Shown in pieces: positions 8,231 to 16,490 of a stretch of DNA of 32,487 nt. The position numbers and the translations under genes are program-made. Numbering within the stretch: position 1 is the stretch's first letter; every line of letters begins with the position of its first letter. Origin of the DNA: Bacteroidaceae bacterium. Lineage in GTDB: Bacteria > Bacteroidota > Bacteroidia > Bacteroidales > Bacteroidaceae. The stretch is taken from positions 1 to 32,487 of the forward strand of contig JAFUVM010000083.1 in assembly GCA_017483665.1 (NCBI GenBank), read 5' to 3'. Under the pieces are notes generated by a model. The model was not told the origin of the DNA. It searched no databases and was given only the letters and a program-made list of their open reading frames with translations.

Positions 8231-9571
8231 TTATACGATGCCTTGCGCCATCATAGCTTTGGCAACCTTCATGAAGCCGGCCACGTTGGCGCCCTTCACG
8301 TAGTTGACATAGCCGTCGGCTTCGGTGCCGTACTTCACGCAGTTCTCGTGGATGTTCTCCATGATCCAGAGCAGCTTGGCGTCCACTTCTTCTGCACTCC
8401 AGCTGAGACGTTCGCTGTTCTGCGACATCTCGAGACCGCTGACGGACACGCCGCCGGCATTCGAAGCCTTGCCCGGAGAGTAGAGAATCTTGGCCTCCTG
8501 GAACACACGGATAGCGCCGGGCGTAGAAGGCATGTTGGCACCTTCGGCCACAGCGATGCAGCCGTTGGCAACCAGAGCCTTAGCCTGCTCCTCGTTCAGC
8601 TCGTTCTGCGTGGCACAGGGCAGGGCGATGTCGGCCTTCTCGAACCAAGGCTTTGCGCCGTCGCCCACGTACTTGGCTGTGGGATACTTGTCGAGGTATT
8701 CCTTGATGCGTCCGCGGTAGACCTGCTTGAGCTCCATGATGTAGTCCAGTTTCTCGCGGTCGATGCCGTCGGGGTCGTAGATGTAGCCGTCGCTGTCGCT
8801 CATGGTCATCACCTTGCCGCCCAGCTGCAGCACCTTCTCGGCTGCGTACTGTGCCACGTTGCCTGCGCCGGAGATGAGCACCTTCTTGCCCTCGATGGTG
8901 TCGCCCTTCGTCTTCAGCATGGCGCGGAGGAAGTAGACGGTGCCGTAGCCTGTTGCCTCGGGGCGAATCAGCGAACCGCCGAACTCCAGGCCCTTGCCTG
9001 TCAGCACGCCGCTGTACTCGCGCGTCAGTTTCTTGTACATGCCGAACATATAGCCCACTTCGCGTCCGCCAACGCCGATGTCGCCTGCGGGAACGTCCGT
9101 GTCGGGACCGATGTGGCGTGTCAGTTCCAGCATGAAGGCCTGGCAGAAACGCATCACCTCGGCATTGCTCTTGCCGCGGGGAGAGAAGTCGGAGCCGCCC
9201 TTGCCGCCGCCCATGGGCAGGGTTGTGAGTGAGTTCTTGAAGGTCTGTTCGAAGGCCAGGAACTTCAGGATGCCCAGGTTCACGCTGCTGTGGAAACGGA
9301 TGCCGCCCTTGTAGGGGCCGATGGCGTTGTTGTGCTGAATGCGATAGCCCATGTTGGTCTGAATCTGACCCTTGTCGTCCATCCAGGTCACACGGAACTG
9401 ATAGATGCGGTCGGGGATGCAGAGTCGCTCGATGAGGTTTGCTTTCTCAAATTCGGGGTGCTTGTTGTACTCTTCTTCGATAGTGCCCAGCACCTCTTCC
9501 ACTGCTTGATGATACTCGGGTTCACCCGGGAAGCGCCTTTTCAGGTCGGCCAAAACTTTCTTTGCGTCCAT
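8231..9571 (-). CDS. gdhA: Glutamate dehydrogenase, NADP-type hexameric
   Basis: A 446-residue cytoplasmic enzyme that interconverts 2-oxoglutarate plus ammonia and glutamate. The length fits the ~50 kDa hexameric family. Substrate-binding and catalytic signatures are present: YKGGIRF (Lys88), LPMGGGKGGSDF (Lys124) and PAGDIGVGGREVGYM. The nucleotide-binding Rossmann motif appears as SGAGNVAQ near residue 235. The NADP preference is inferred from overall similarity to the small hexameric class and not from a decisive residue. The gene is monocistronic, with its own promoter at 9619-9649 and a strong terminator at 8164-8200. It is probably a main ammonia-assimilation enzyme, as is usual in Bacteroidales. 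Confidence 0.96.
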   Translation of the reverse strand: MDAKKVLADLKRRFPGEPEYHQAVEEVLGTIEEEYNKHPEFEKANLIERLCIPDRIYQFRVTWMDDKGQIQTNMGYRIQHNNAIGPYKGGIRFHSSVNLGILKFLAFEQTFKNSLTTLPMGGGKGGSDFSPRGKSNAEVMRFCQAFMLELTRHIGPDTDVPAGDIGVGGREVGYMFGMYKKLTREYSGVLTGKGLEFGGSLIRPEATGYGTVYFLRAMLKTKGDTIEGKKVLISGAGNVAQYAAEKVLQLGGKVMTMSDSDGYIYDPDGIDREKLDYIMELKQVYRGRIKEYLDKYPTAKYVGDGAKPWFEKADIALPCATQNELNEEQAKALVANGCIAVAEGANMPSTPGAIRVFQEAKILYSPGKASNAGGVSVSGLEMSQNSERLSWSAEEVDAKLLWIMENIHENCVKYGTEADGYVNYVKGANVAGFMKVAKAMMAQGIV

Positions 9572-9618
9572 AGAGTTAAATTAATTAAAGCTAATTTTTG
9601 TGTTTTGTTATCCGGGTG

Positions 9619-9649
9619 CAAAAGTACAGAGAAATGCGGAATCTTGCAA
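9619..9649 (-). promoter_or_regulatory. gdhA promoter (TTG-N20-TACTTTTG)
   Basis: On the minus strand, TTG at 9647-9649, a 20-bp spacer, and TACTTTTGCA with the -7 box at 9619-9626. Transcription would begin near 9613, leaving a leader of about 40 bases before the ATG at 9571. Confidence 0.75.
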
Positions 9650-9713
9650 CTTTTTGAAAGAAAAAGTTCAAAAGAAACCGCATTTTGTCACATTTCGTGC
9701 TTTGGCGTATGGT

Positions 9714-11372
9714 TTAAGACTGCTCGGACGCGTCTTTGTCTCCGTTCTTGAACCATCGCATATAGAGGGGCCGCATCCGCGAGAGCAGCTCGATGCCGTA
9801 GACCGGCCAGAGCGGCATGCGGCGGGCACCCGTGCGGACGGCCGGTATGTCGAGCAGCAGGAAGAGCATCGTCATCAGGCCGCTTGCCCAGATTACAATG
9901 CCGTAGATTTGCTTCAGCGCAACGGACATCATGGAATGCAGGTAGTAGGAGCCCATGAACTCGCCCATGTCGAAGCGGCTCATGTCAAGGTGGGACAGGG
10001 TCAGCTGGCTGCCGTAACGCGAGATGTCGTCGTTGAGGAAATGCGAGAAGAGCGTTGTGTAGATGCCGTAACCCGCTGCTCCGGCCAGGTACATGTGGAA
10101 GATGTTGAAGACGAAGAGCCCCATGAAGAACTGTTCGAGGTCCGGGATGCTCTCGTCCAGCGACCACATGAGCGTGGCGGCAAGTATGGCGTAGGCTGCT
10201 CCGCGAAGCATGATGGCAGGTCGCCACACCTCGAGGGGAGCGTTCACGTCGAGCATCAGATACATGATAATGGCGTAGGCCGTGATGCATCCGAAGCCGA
10301 TTCCCAGCAGCTTCCACACCTTCCATTTCATCACCTTCAGCCAGAGCAAATCGATGGCGACGCCCACGTAAACGCCCGGCAAGGCCCAGAGAAACTGCTT
10401 TTCCTTCGTCAGCTCCTCCAGTCCGACGACTTCCTCGTACCAAATCTCCTCCAACGTATGTTCGCAGCCCAGCAGGAGTTCGCCGATGGCAGTCACGACG
10501 AGGATGGGCAGGACGTTACGGTAGGTGAACAGCTTGAGCGAGACGTATGGATTGCTGACGTGCGAAAGTCGGTGCATGATGAGTGCCGCGAGCATCAGCG
10601 ACACGCCGAGCAGCAGCCTGAGGCCAGGGCTGTCCATCCACATCCGGTAGTCGCCATATACCATAATATATGACACCATGAGCATGAGCAGGCTGATGAG
10701 CAGGCCGCTCAGGAAGTCGATGCCTTTGAGAGGCAAGCGCCCAGGCATGGGGCAGAACGGGCGGCACAGGCATAGTTGCGTAAGCAAGATGAACGACATC
10801 GTGCCTACCGTGAAGATGTGCATCATTTGCCACGTGAAATGATGGGCAAACCATGCGGCCAGGAAGCCGCTGCCTTCGATGGCTGTCAGCAGGACGATAT
10901 GCAGCACGGGGAAGAAGACGGCAAAATCGCGGCGCGGCGTTATCCAGAGTTGGATGTTCGACATGCACTCGAACGTGCCTTGTATCTTCGCCATGCCAGC
11001 CACGAAACACACGACCAGCAGGACGGGCATCGACTGGCAATGCATCGTGATGAGGTTGCAGACGGCAATGGTGATGGCTGCTCCGCAAAGCAGTTGCTGG
11101 TTGGTGAAGCGGAACTTCATGCGGAAGAGCATCGGGAAGTAGATAGCCATGCCAGCCAGTCCTGCATAGAGCAGCATCAGTAGGTCCTCTATCATGAAGT
11201 TCGTGGTGCCGCGGATGCTGTCCAGCGCTCCCAGATACATGCCGCTGGTGAACTGCACGCACAGCACAGTCGCGACGTATATCCAGGGTTGGATGCGCTT
11301 GGGCACCCAAGGCCGGAACATGGGCATCATGAAGCCCATGCCCGCAGGTGGGGGAGGAGGGAGGGGCAGCAT
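9714..11372 (-). CDS. DHA2-type MFS efflux transporter (EmrB-like)
   Basis: A 552-residue inner-membrane protein and the third gene of a tolC-emrA-emrB-type operon. It has about 14 hydrophobic segments, as in the DHA2/EmrB branch of the major facilitator superfamily, and it starts 1 bp after the membrane-fusion gene. Its partners imply proton-driven export of a hydrophobic compound across both membranes, but the substrate is not readable. The N-terminus is odd: residues 2-9 are LPLPPPPP, encoded by a run of C-rich codons. The ATG at 11336 (MGFMMPMF) would skip this. I kept the upstream start because of the tight coupling to the preceding gene. The sequence is quite divergent from E. coli EmrB. 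Confidence 0.85.
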   Translation of the reverse strand: MLPLPPPPPAGMGFMMPMFRPWVPKRIQPWIYVATVLCVQFTSGMYLGALDSIRGTTNFMIEDLLMLLYAGLAGMAIYFPMLFRMKFRFTNQQLLCGAAITIAVCNLITMHCQSMPVLLVVCFVAGMAKIQGTFECMSNIQLWITPRRDFAVFFPVLHIVLLTAIEGSGFLAAWFAHHFTWQMMHIFTVGTMSFILLTQLCLCRPFCPMPGRLPLKGIDFLSGLLISLLMLMVSYIMVYGDYRMWMDSPGLRLLLGVSLMLAALIMHRLSHVSNPYVSLKLFTYRNVLPILVVTAIGELLLGCEHTLEEIWYEEVVGLEELTKEKQFLWALPGVYVGVAIDLLWLKVMKWKVWKLLGIGFGCITAYAIIMYLMLDVNAPLEVWRPAIMLRGAAYAILAATLMWSLDESIPDLEQFFMGLFVFNIFHMYLAGAAGYGIYTTLFSHFLNDDISRYGSQLTLSHLDMSRFDMGEFMGSYYLHSMMSVALKQIYGIVIWASGLMTMLFLLLDIPAVRTGARRMPLWPVYGIELLSRMRPLYMRWFKNGDKDASEQS

Positions 11373-11373
11373 C

Positions 11374-12405
11374 TCAGTATGTTACTTTGCATTCCACGTT
11401 GTAGCCGGCACGGAGCTGTTCCAGTTTGTCTGCATCGGCCTCGTCCAGTGCGATGCGCACCGTCACCCTTTGCTCCACCTTCACGAAGTTGCCCGTGGCA
11501 TTGTCAATGGGCAGGAGCGAGAAGGCCGAGCCTGTGGCGTCCGAGATGCGCTCCACACGTCCCTTGTACTCCACGTCGGGAACGGCATCGGCCGTCATCT
11601 TTACTTCCGAACCGACATGGATGTGGTGCAGTTGGCTCTCTTTGAAGTTGGCCTCCACCCATATCTCGTCGTCCGAAACGATGTTGACCATCGTCTGCCC
11701 GGGCTGCACGAGCTGCCCTTCCTGAATGTCCTTTGTGCCCAGCACGCCGTCGCATGTGGCCGTAATGTAGCAGTAGGAGAGGTTCAGCCTTGCCAGGTCG
11801 ACGGCGGCACGCGCCACCTCCAGCGTGGCATTCGCTGCCGAGAGATGGTGCTGCTCGGCCTTGACGAGATGCTGAGCCGTCTGCGAGCGCTGAACCTGTT
11901 CGTAGCGGGCCTTGGCAGAGAGGTAGGCTGTATGCACATTGTCGTACTGTTGGCGCGTGACGGCATCTTCGCTGAGGAGCTTCTCGAAGCGTTTGTCCTC
12001 GCGCAGCGCGTTCTCCATCTGGGCACGCGCCTCTTCGATGCTGGCTTCCGTCACGGCGATGTTTCCTTCCGTCGTGTGGATGCTGCTGCCGGTCGCCTTG
12101 CTGCCCTGCTCGGCGCGGGCCAGGTCTGCCTCGGCTTGTGCCAAGCGCAGACGGAACTCGGCGGGTTCGATGACGACTAGCGTGTCGCCCTTGTGTACCT
12201 GTTGGAACTCGTGGAAGCGTACTTCGCGGATGAAGCCTTGCACACGAGTGTTCTGCGGCGTGATGTGCTGGCGGACGCGGGCATTGTCGGTGAACTCCAC
12301 GCCAGCGAAGTGTACGAACTGAAGAGTAACGATGATTGCACCGGCCAGCAGGAAGCCGACGATGACGCAGTTGTAGATGATGGTAGTGAGTCTGTGTTTT
12401 TCCAT
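11374..12405 (-). CDS. HlyD/EmrA-family membrane fusion protein
   Basis: A 343-residue periplasmic adaptor that links the inner-membrane transporter to the TolC-like outer-membrane channel. One N-terminal membrane anchor (about 8-30, YNCVIVGFLLAGAIIVTLQF) is followed by a split biotinyl-lipoyl-like domain: VQGFIREVRFHEFQQVHKGD at about 54-73, with its second half near 185-210 (GVLGTKDIQEGQLVQPGQ). Between the halves is an alpha-helical coiled-coil hairpin rich in Ala, Glu and Arg (about 80-180). A beta-barrel domain completes the protein (DDEIWVEANFKESQL onward). It lies 45 bp after the tolC-like gene and 1 bp before the transporter gene, the usual order for this pump type in Bacteroidota. 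Confidence 0.92.
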   Translation of the reverse strand: MEKHRLTTIIYNCVIVGFLLAGAIIVTLQFVHFAGVEFTDNARVRQHITPQNTRVQGFIREVRFHEFQQVHKGDTLVVIEPAEFRLRLAQAEADLARAEQGSKATGSSIHTTEGNIAVTEASIEEARAQMENALREDKRFEKLLSEDAVTRQQYDNVHTAYLSAKARYEQVQRSQTAQHLVKAEQHHLSAANATLEVARAAVDLARLNLSYCYITATCDGVLGTKDIQEGQLVQPGQTMVNIVSDDEIWVEANFKESQLHHIHVGSEVKMTADAVPDVEYKGRVERISDATGSAFSLLPIDNATGNFVKVEQRVTVRIALDEADADKLEQLRAGYNVECKVTY

Positions 12406-12450
12406 ATCGTAGAGAAGGTCTATTTGTTATACATCAGATATATTATACTC

Positions 12451-13791
12451 TTAAAGTGTTCCGCTCAGGAACTTCAGGCTATAGTAGTTAAGCAGTACGT
12501 TGATGCGGCTGTTGACGAGGCGAAGCTGGGCATCGAGCCGCTGGTTGGCGGCGTCCACCATGTCCGTGACGAGGGCAAGGCCGTTGTCGTAGCGGTTGTT
12601 TATCACGTCGTAGTTCTGTGTAGCCAGTTCCACGCTCTTCTGACTCGTTGCGAGCTCGGCCTGAGCTGTCTGCAGGTCGTTGTAGCCAGCCTGTATCGCA
12701 TTCTCGACCTCCTCCAGCGCGTTCTGATGTTTCTGCTTGGCGGTCTCGGTTGCTTGGCGTGCCTGTCGCACCTTTTTGCTGTTCTTGTAGAGCGAGCCGA
12801 AGCGGTACTTTATGCCCACGCCCACAAAGAAGTAGTTGATGTTCTTGTCGATGTTGGGAATCTCGAAAGTGATGGGGCCGTCGAGATGTTCTTCGGCGAT
12901 GAGGGCAACGGAAGGCCGGCGGGCGCTCTTCTCCAGCTTGACCTTCTGTTCGCTCATGGCGATGCCGAGCTGCGAGCGCTGGAGCGTCGGCGAGTTGTCT
13001 GTTGCCTCGGCTTGCCAGAACTGCTCCGTTGCTGCTGTTTGTCCTTGGTCCGCCGTTTCTTCCAGCGCGAAAGCTTCCGTAGGCAGAATCTCGATGTCCT
13101 GCTCCATGCCGAGGGCTGTCAGCAATTGATGATTGACGGTCTTGGCACGGTTCTGCACCTGTGTGCGTCCCAGCTTCAGGCTTTCCATCTGCAGCTCATA
13201 GCGTGTCAAGTCGTTGCGCAGGGCCACGCCTTCGCTCTGCCGCTTCTGTGTGTGGTCGATGAGCGTGGCGGTCAGGGCGATGTTCTCGTCGAAGACACGT
13301 TCCTGGTTCTTGAGGTTGTGCAGTCCGAGGTAGTAGCCCACGAGCATCATCCTGACGCGTTGCCTGTTATCCACAGCGTTTACCTCGGCCATCTTCTGTG
13401 TCAGCCGGCTCAGGTTGATGCCGCTTTCGATGGCGCCGCCAGCGTAGATTGGCATTTGAGCCGTCAGGGCGAGGTCGTTTCCGTAGTGCGGGATGTGCAC
13501 ACCGAAGCCGTTTGAGAAGTCGCGGTCCATGATGCGTCCGCCGCCAAGATACGAGAAGGAGACATTGGCATCCACGTCGGGCAGCCGTTCGGCCTTAGCT
13601 GCGGCCACGCCCGCCTCGGCTTCGTGGATGGCAGATTCAAAACTCTTGATGGAGGTGTTGTGCTCGTCGGCCGTACGGAACAGCTGTTCCAGCGTCATGG
13701 TCAGCGTACGGCTCTGAGCAGTCAGCCTCCCCATGTTGCCCCCGATTGCTAACAGTACAGCAACCGTGAGCAGGGATGTCTTGCTCATCAT
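12451..13791 (-). CDS. TolC-family outer-membrane efflux channel
   Basis: A 446-residue outer-membrane protein with a signal peptide (about residues 1-25, ending GRLTAQS). Two TolC repeats are visible as long amphipathic helices: first half MTLEQLFRTADEHNTSIKSF onward, second half AEDNSP-like stretch TDNSPTLQRSQLGIAMSEQ onward. The matching VGVGIKYRFGSLYKNSKKVR strand region is near residue 330. It is the first gene of the efflux operon and probably forms the trimeric channel for the EmrA/EmrB-like partners downstream. No MarR- or TetR-type regulator lies beside the operon. Its promoter is about 245 bp upstream, giving an unusually long leader. Confidence 0.93.
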   Translation of the reverse strand: MMSKTSLLTVAVLLAIGGNMGRLTAQSRTLTMTLEQLFRTADEHNTSIKSFESAIHEAEAGVAAAKAERLPDVDANVSFSYLGGGRIMDRDFSNGFGVHIPHYGNDLALTAQMPIYAGGAIESGINLSRLTQKMAEVNAVDNRQRVRMMLVGYYLGLHNLKNQERVFDENIALTATLIDHTQKRQSEGVALRNDLTRYELQMESLKLGRTQVQNRAKTVNHQLLTALGMEQDIEILPTEAFALEETADQGQTAATEQFWQAEATDNSPTLQRSQLGIAMSEQKVKLEKSARRPSVALIAEEHLDGPITFEIPNIDKNINYFFVGVGIKYRFGSLYKNSKKVRQARQATETAKQKHQNALEEVENAIQAGYNDLQTAQAELATSQKSVELATQNYDVINNRYDNGLALVTDMVDAANQRLDAQLRLVNSRINVLLNYYSLKFLSGTL

Positions 13792-14036
13792 ACTGATATT
13801 TTAAGATTGAATGGTTTTAGAATTGAATGATTTAAGAATGCGCATTTCGGGATGCAAAACAAGTATATGGCACGCTGCAACGCAGGCCATTCTTAAATTC
13901 TTAAGTCCTGAAATGCTGAAACCCTTAAATCTCTGCTAATGCTGACAGCTGCGTCCCCATTTATGAAAAGCATGAATGGAGTTGATTTGGTGTATTTCCA
14001 AGTTATAGTATCGTAGCGTCATGTCTTTTTGCTTTG
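13792..14036 (-). promoter_or_regulatory. Long leader of the tolC efflux operon with inverted repeats
   Basis: This covers most of a 324-bp gene-free stretch (13792-14115). It is AT-richer than its surroundings. TTTAAGAATG at 13831-13840 is exactly complementary to CATTCTTAAA at 13888-13897, with a 47-base loop, and CTTAAATTCTTAAG at 13892-13905 is a second near-palindrome. If transcription starts at the box at 14043-14050, all of this lies in the 5' leader. It could be a regulatory RNA structure or a set of operator sites. I recognise no riboswitch class, and no open frame of convincing quality is present. Confidence 0.45.
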
Positions 14037-14042
14037 CGGCTG

Positions 14043-14073
14043 CAAAGGTACGAAGGTTAATTCAAAAATCAAA
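14043..14073 (-). promoter_or_regulatory. Promoter reading toward the tolC operon (TTTG-N19-TACCTTTG)
   Basis: On the minus strand, TTTG at 14070-14073, a 19-bp spacer and TACCTTTGCAG with the -7 box at 14043-14050. It is a strong match to the Bacteroidota consensus. The only downstream gene in this direction is the tolC-like gene at 13791. Confidence 0.75.
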
Positions 14074-14115
14074 ATTTGTTCATTCAAAAAAGGAGGAACA
14101 TGCACGATTTTTCCG

Positions 14116-14805
14116 TCAGTCGCGTGCCAAAGCGAGCGGAAAGATGCTTACTTCCAAGCTCGGGTCGGCGTCGAGCAGAGCCTTTGCGCAGTTGGCGAGG
14201 GTGGAGCCCGTCGTCATCACGTCGTCCACCAGCACCAGGTGTTTGCCGCGCCACTCGTCGGGAACGTAGGCTTTGTAGAGGTCTTCCGCATTCTTCCGAC
14301 GCTCTTCGCCGCTGAGATTCGTTTGCGAAGTGCGGTTTTTCGTGCGTCGGAGCAGGTTCACCACAGGCACTTCCGCCACTTCCGCCATGCCGCGGGCCAG
14401 CATCTCCGCTTGGTTGTAGCCCCGTTCGAATTGCCTCCGTCGCGTCAGCGGCACGGGTACCAGCGCGTCGATGTCTTCCCAAAAGCCATCTTTCACGGCC
14501 GCCGTCGCCGCCCACCTTCCGAGGCGGACGGCCAAGTCGCACTTTCCGTGAAACTTAAAGTCGATGACCAGGTTGTGATAGAGCGAGAAGTGGTTGTAGG
14601 AAAGGTACGTCGTGGCCCGTTTGACGTCGGCTCTGTCCCACACCATCCGCAGGAGCAGGTTGTCGCCGATGTTCGTGACGCGGTATCGTGGCATACTGAT
14701 AGCGCAGTAGGCGCACATTACGTTTTCGCCCTCCATCAGCAGCTTTCCGCATACCGGACAGAGTCGCGGCAGCAGCAGTTCCTTCAGGTCCGTTATCAAA
14801 CTCAT
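14116..14805 (-). CDS. comF: ComF-family phosphoribosyltransferase-like protein
   Basis: A 229-residue protein of the ComF/amidophosphoribosyltransferase-like family, linked to DNA uptake in naturally competent bacteria and of unclear role in many others. The N-terminal zinc site is complete (Cys16, Cys19, Cys31 and Cys34 in CPVC...CAYC). The PRPP-binding loop VDDVMTTGST lies at residues 193-202 near the C-terminus, as is typical. The gene is monocistronic, divergent from pepD, and has its own -7 box 62 bp upstream. Length and domain order are normal. The comF symbol rests on the family and does not claim proven competence. Confidence 0.9.
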   Translation of the reverse strand: MSLITDLKELLLPRLCPVCGKLLMEGENVMCAYCAISMPRYRVTNIGDNLLLRMVWDRADVKRATTYLSYNHFSLYHNLVIDFKFHGKCDLAVRLGRWAATAAVKDGFWEDIDALVPVPLTRRRQFERGYNQAEMLARGMAEVAEVPVVNLLRRTKNRTSQTNLSGEERRKNAEDLYKAYVPDEWRGKHLVLVDDVMTTGSTLANCAKALLDADPSLEVSIFPLALARD

Positions 14806-14866
14806 CTTCGCGCGCGTATATTATATATAATGTATGTAGACATTATGCCTGCGGTTGTTCTTTTTG

Positions 14867-14874
14867 CAAAGTTA
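14867..14874 (-). promoter_or_regulatory. -7 box for comF
   Basis: The minus strand reads TAACTTTGCA, with the box at 14867-14874. No clear -33 element is seen. Between the box and the ATG there is a 7-bp inverted repeat, ATAATGT (14827-14833) and ACATTAT (14840-14846), that could be an operator or leader hairpin. Confidence 0.6.
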
Positions 14875-14930
14875 TGGCAAAAAGAGTTAAAAATTGAAAG
14901 TAGAGAGATGAAATTTGGAATAATCTTCGT

Positions 14931-14938
14931 AAATTTGC
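14931..14938 (+). promoter_or_regulatory. -7 box for pepD
   Basis: TAAATTTGC matches TAnnTTTG, 32 bp before the pepD ATG. The nearest upstream TTTG (14915-14918) is too close for a standard -33 element, so only the -7 element is supported. Confidence 0.55.
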
Positions 14939-14970
14939 TCAACATTATCAATAATTAAACACTAAAGTAT

Positions 14971-16422
14971 ATGGCAACGTCAATTAAAGAACTTGATCCT
15001 CAGATTATCTGGAAGAATTTCTACCTTCTCACACAAGTGCCGCGCCCGAGCGGTCACCTCGAAAAGATTCAGCAGTTCCTGCTCGAATGGGCAAAGGAGC
15101 ACGGCATCGAAGCCTTCAAGGACGATGCGGAGAACATCGTGATGCGCAAGCCTGCCACGCCCGGACGCGAAAGCGCGAAGTGCGCCGTCCTGCAGGCCCA
15201 CATGGACATGGTGCCGCAGAAGGTGGACGAGAGCACCCATAACTTCGAGACCGACCCCATCGAGACCTACATCGACGGCGACTGGGTGAAGGCCAAGGGA
15301 ACCACCCTCGGCAGCGACGACGGCATGGGTGTGGCTGCCATCATGGCGGTTATGGAGAGCAAGGACATCAAGCACGGACCGCTGGAGGCCCTCATCACGG
15401 CTGACGAAGAGACCTGCATGTACGGCGTCAACCACCTTTCGGCCGATACGCTGAAGGGCGACATCCTCTTGAACATCGACAACGAGACGATGGGCGAGTT
15501 CGTCATCGGCTCGGCCGGCGGCGTCAACATCAATGCTTCGATGAAGTACAAGGAAGTTGCTCCCGAGGAAGGAGACGTTGCCGTGAAGGTGATGCTCCGT
15601 GGGCTCCGTGGCGGTCACAGCGGTTTGGAAATCAACGAAGGCCGTGCCAATGCCAACAAACTGATGGCCCGCTTCGTGCGCCAGGCCACTATCGACGACG
15701 AGGCACGCCTCTGCTCCTGGCAGGGCGGCAACATGCGCAACGCCATTCCGCGTACGGCAACCGTGGTGCTCTCTATACCGAAGGAGAACTACGACGACCT
15801 GTGCGAGCTGGCCGGGTACTGCGAGCAGGTGTTCAAGGACGAGTTCCGCGGCGTGGAAGAAGGCATTTCGCTGACGGTGGAGCCGACCGCGATGCCTGCC
15901 GGACAGGTGCCCGGGGAGATACAGGACAACCTGATAGATGCGCTGATGGCCTGCCACGACGGCGTGCTGAGGAACATTCCGAGCATCCCCAGCGTCGTGG
16001 AGACGAGCTCCAACCTGGGCATCGTCACCATCGGAGAAGGCGAGGCCAGCATCCTCATCCTGGCGCGTTCGTCGGGCGAGACCATGATGGAATACATCCA
16101 GGAGATGCAGGAGAGCTGCTTCTCGATGGCTGGCATGAAGGTAGAATACGGCGGCCAGTACGGCGCTTGGCAACCGAACTTCGACAGCCCCATCACGGCC
16201 AAGATGGTGGAGGTGCATCGTCGTCTCTTCGGCGAGGAAGCCAAGGTGCAGGTCTGCCACGCAGGTCTGGAGTGCAGCATCATCGGCGGAGTCTATCCCA
16301 AGATGGACCTCGTGAGCTTCGGTCCCACGTTGCGCAGCCCGCACACGCCCGACGAGCGTTGCAACATCCCCAGCGTTGCGAAGTTCTGGGAGTTCCTCAA
16401 GGCGCTTCTCGAAGAGATCTGA
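14971..16422 (+). CDS. pepD: Aminoacyl-histidine dipeptidase (PepD, M20 metallopeptidase)
   Basis: A 483-residue cytoplasmic dipeptidase of broad specificity (peptidase D, carnosinase-type). The dizinc site can be read in order: His77 in LQAHMDMV with catalytic Asp79, bridging Asp116 in GSDDGMG, catalytic Glu146 and zinc ligand Glu147 in TADEET, Asp170 in NIDNE, and His458 in RSPHTPDE. All match the spacing of the family. The lid domain lies between about 190 and 380. The likely role is the last step of peptide use, complementing the exported DPP IV at 3.2 kb. Its own promoter lies upstream; a palindromic element follows the stop codon, and the large fusion gene begins 68 bp later, so cotranscription is possible. 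Confidence 0.95.
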   Translation: MATSIKELDPQIIWKNFYLLTQVPRPSGHLEKIQQFLLEWAKEHGIEAFKDDAENIVMRKPATPGRESAKCAVLQAHMDMVPQKVDESTHNFETDPIETYIDGDWVKAKGTTLGSDDGMGVAAIMAVMESKDIKHGPLEALITADEETCMYGVNHLSADTLKGDILLNIDNETMGEFVIGSAGGVNINASMKYKEVAPEEGDVAVKVMLRGLRGGHSGLEINEGRANANKLMARFVRQATIDDEARLCSWQGGNMRNAIPRTATVVLSIPKENYDDLCELAGYCEQVFKDEFRGVEEGISLTVEPTAMPAGQVPGEIQDNLIDALMACHDGVLRNIPSIPSVVETSSNLGIVTIGEGEASILILARSSGETMMEYIQEMQESCFSMAGMKVEYGGQYGAWQPNFDSPITAKMVEVHRRLFGEEAKVQVCHAGLECSIIGGVYPKMDLVSFGPTLRSPHTPDERCNIPSVAKFWEFLKALLEEI

Positions 16423-16424
16423 AC

Positions 16425-16445
16425 CTCACCCCCGTTAAGGGTGAG
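16425..16445. repeat. GC-rich palindrome after pepD
   Basis: CTCACCC (16425-16431) pairs with GGGTGAG (16439-16445) around a 7-base loop, 2 bp past the pepD stop. It is a simpler relative of the CTCCCC...GGGGAG elements. There is no T tract, so it is unlikely to be a strong terminator. Confidence 0.6.
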
Positions 16446-16490
16446 TGACGTGCCGTAATAGCTTGATAACGTAATAACGATAAATATAAC

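Noticed and set aside
16425-16445. Rho-independent terminator after pepD
   Set aside because: The hairpin is perfect but is followed by GTGACGTGCC with no T tract; it fits the palindrome family better.
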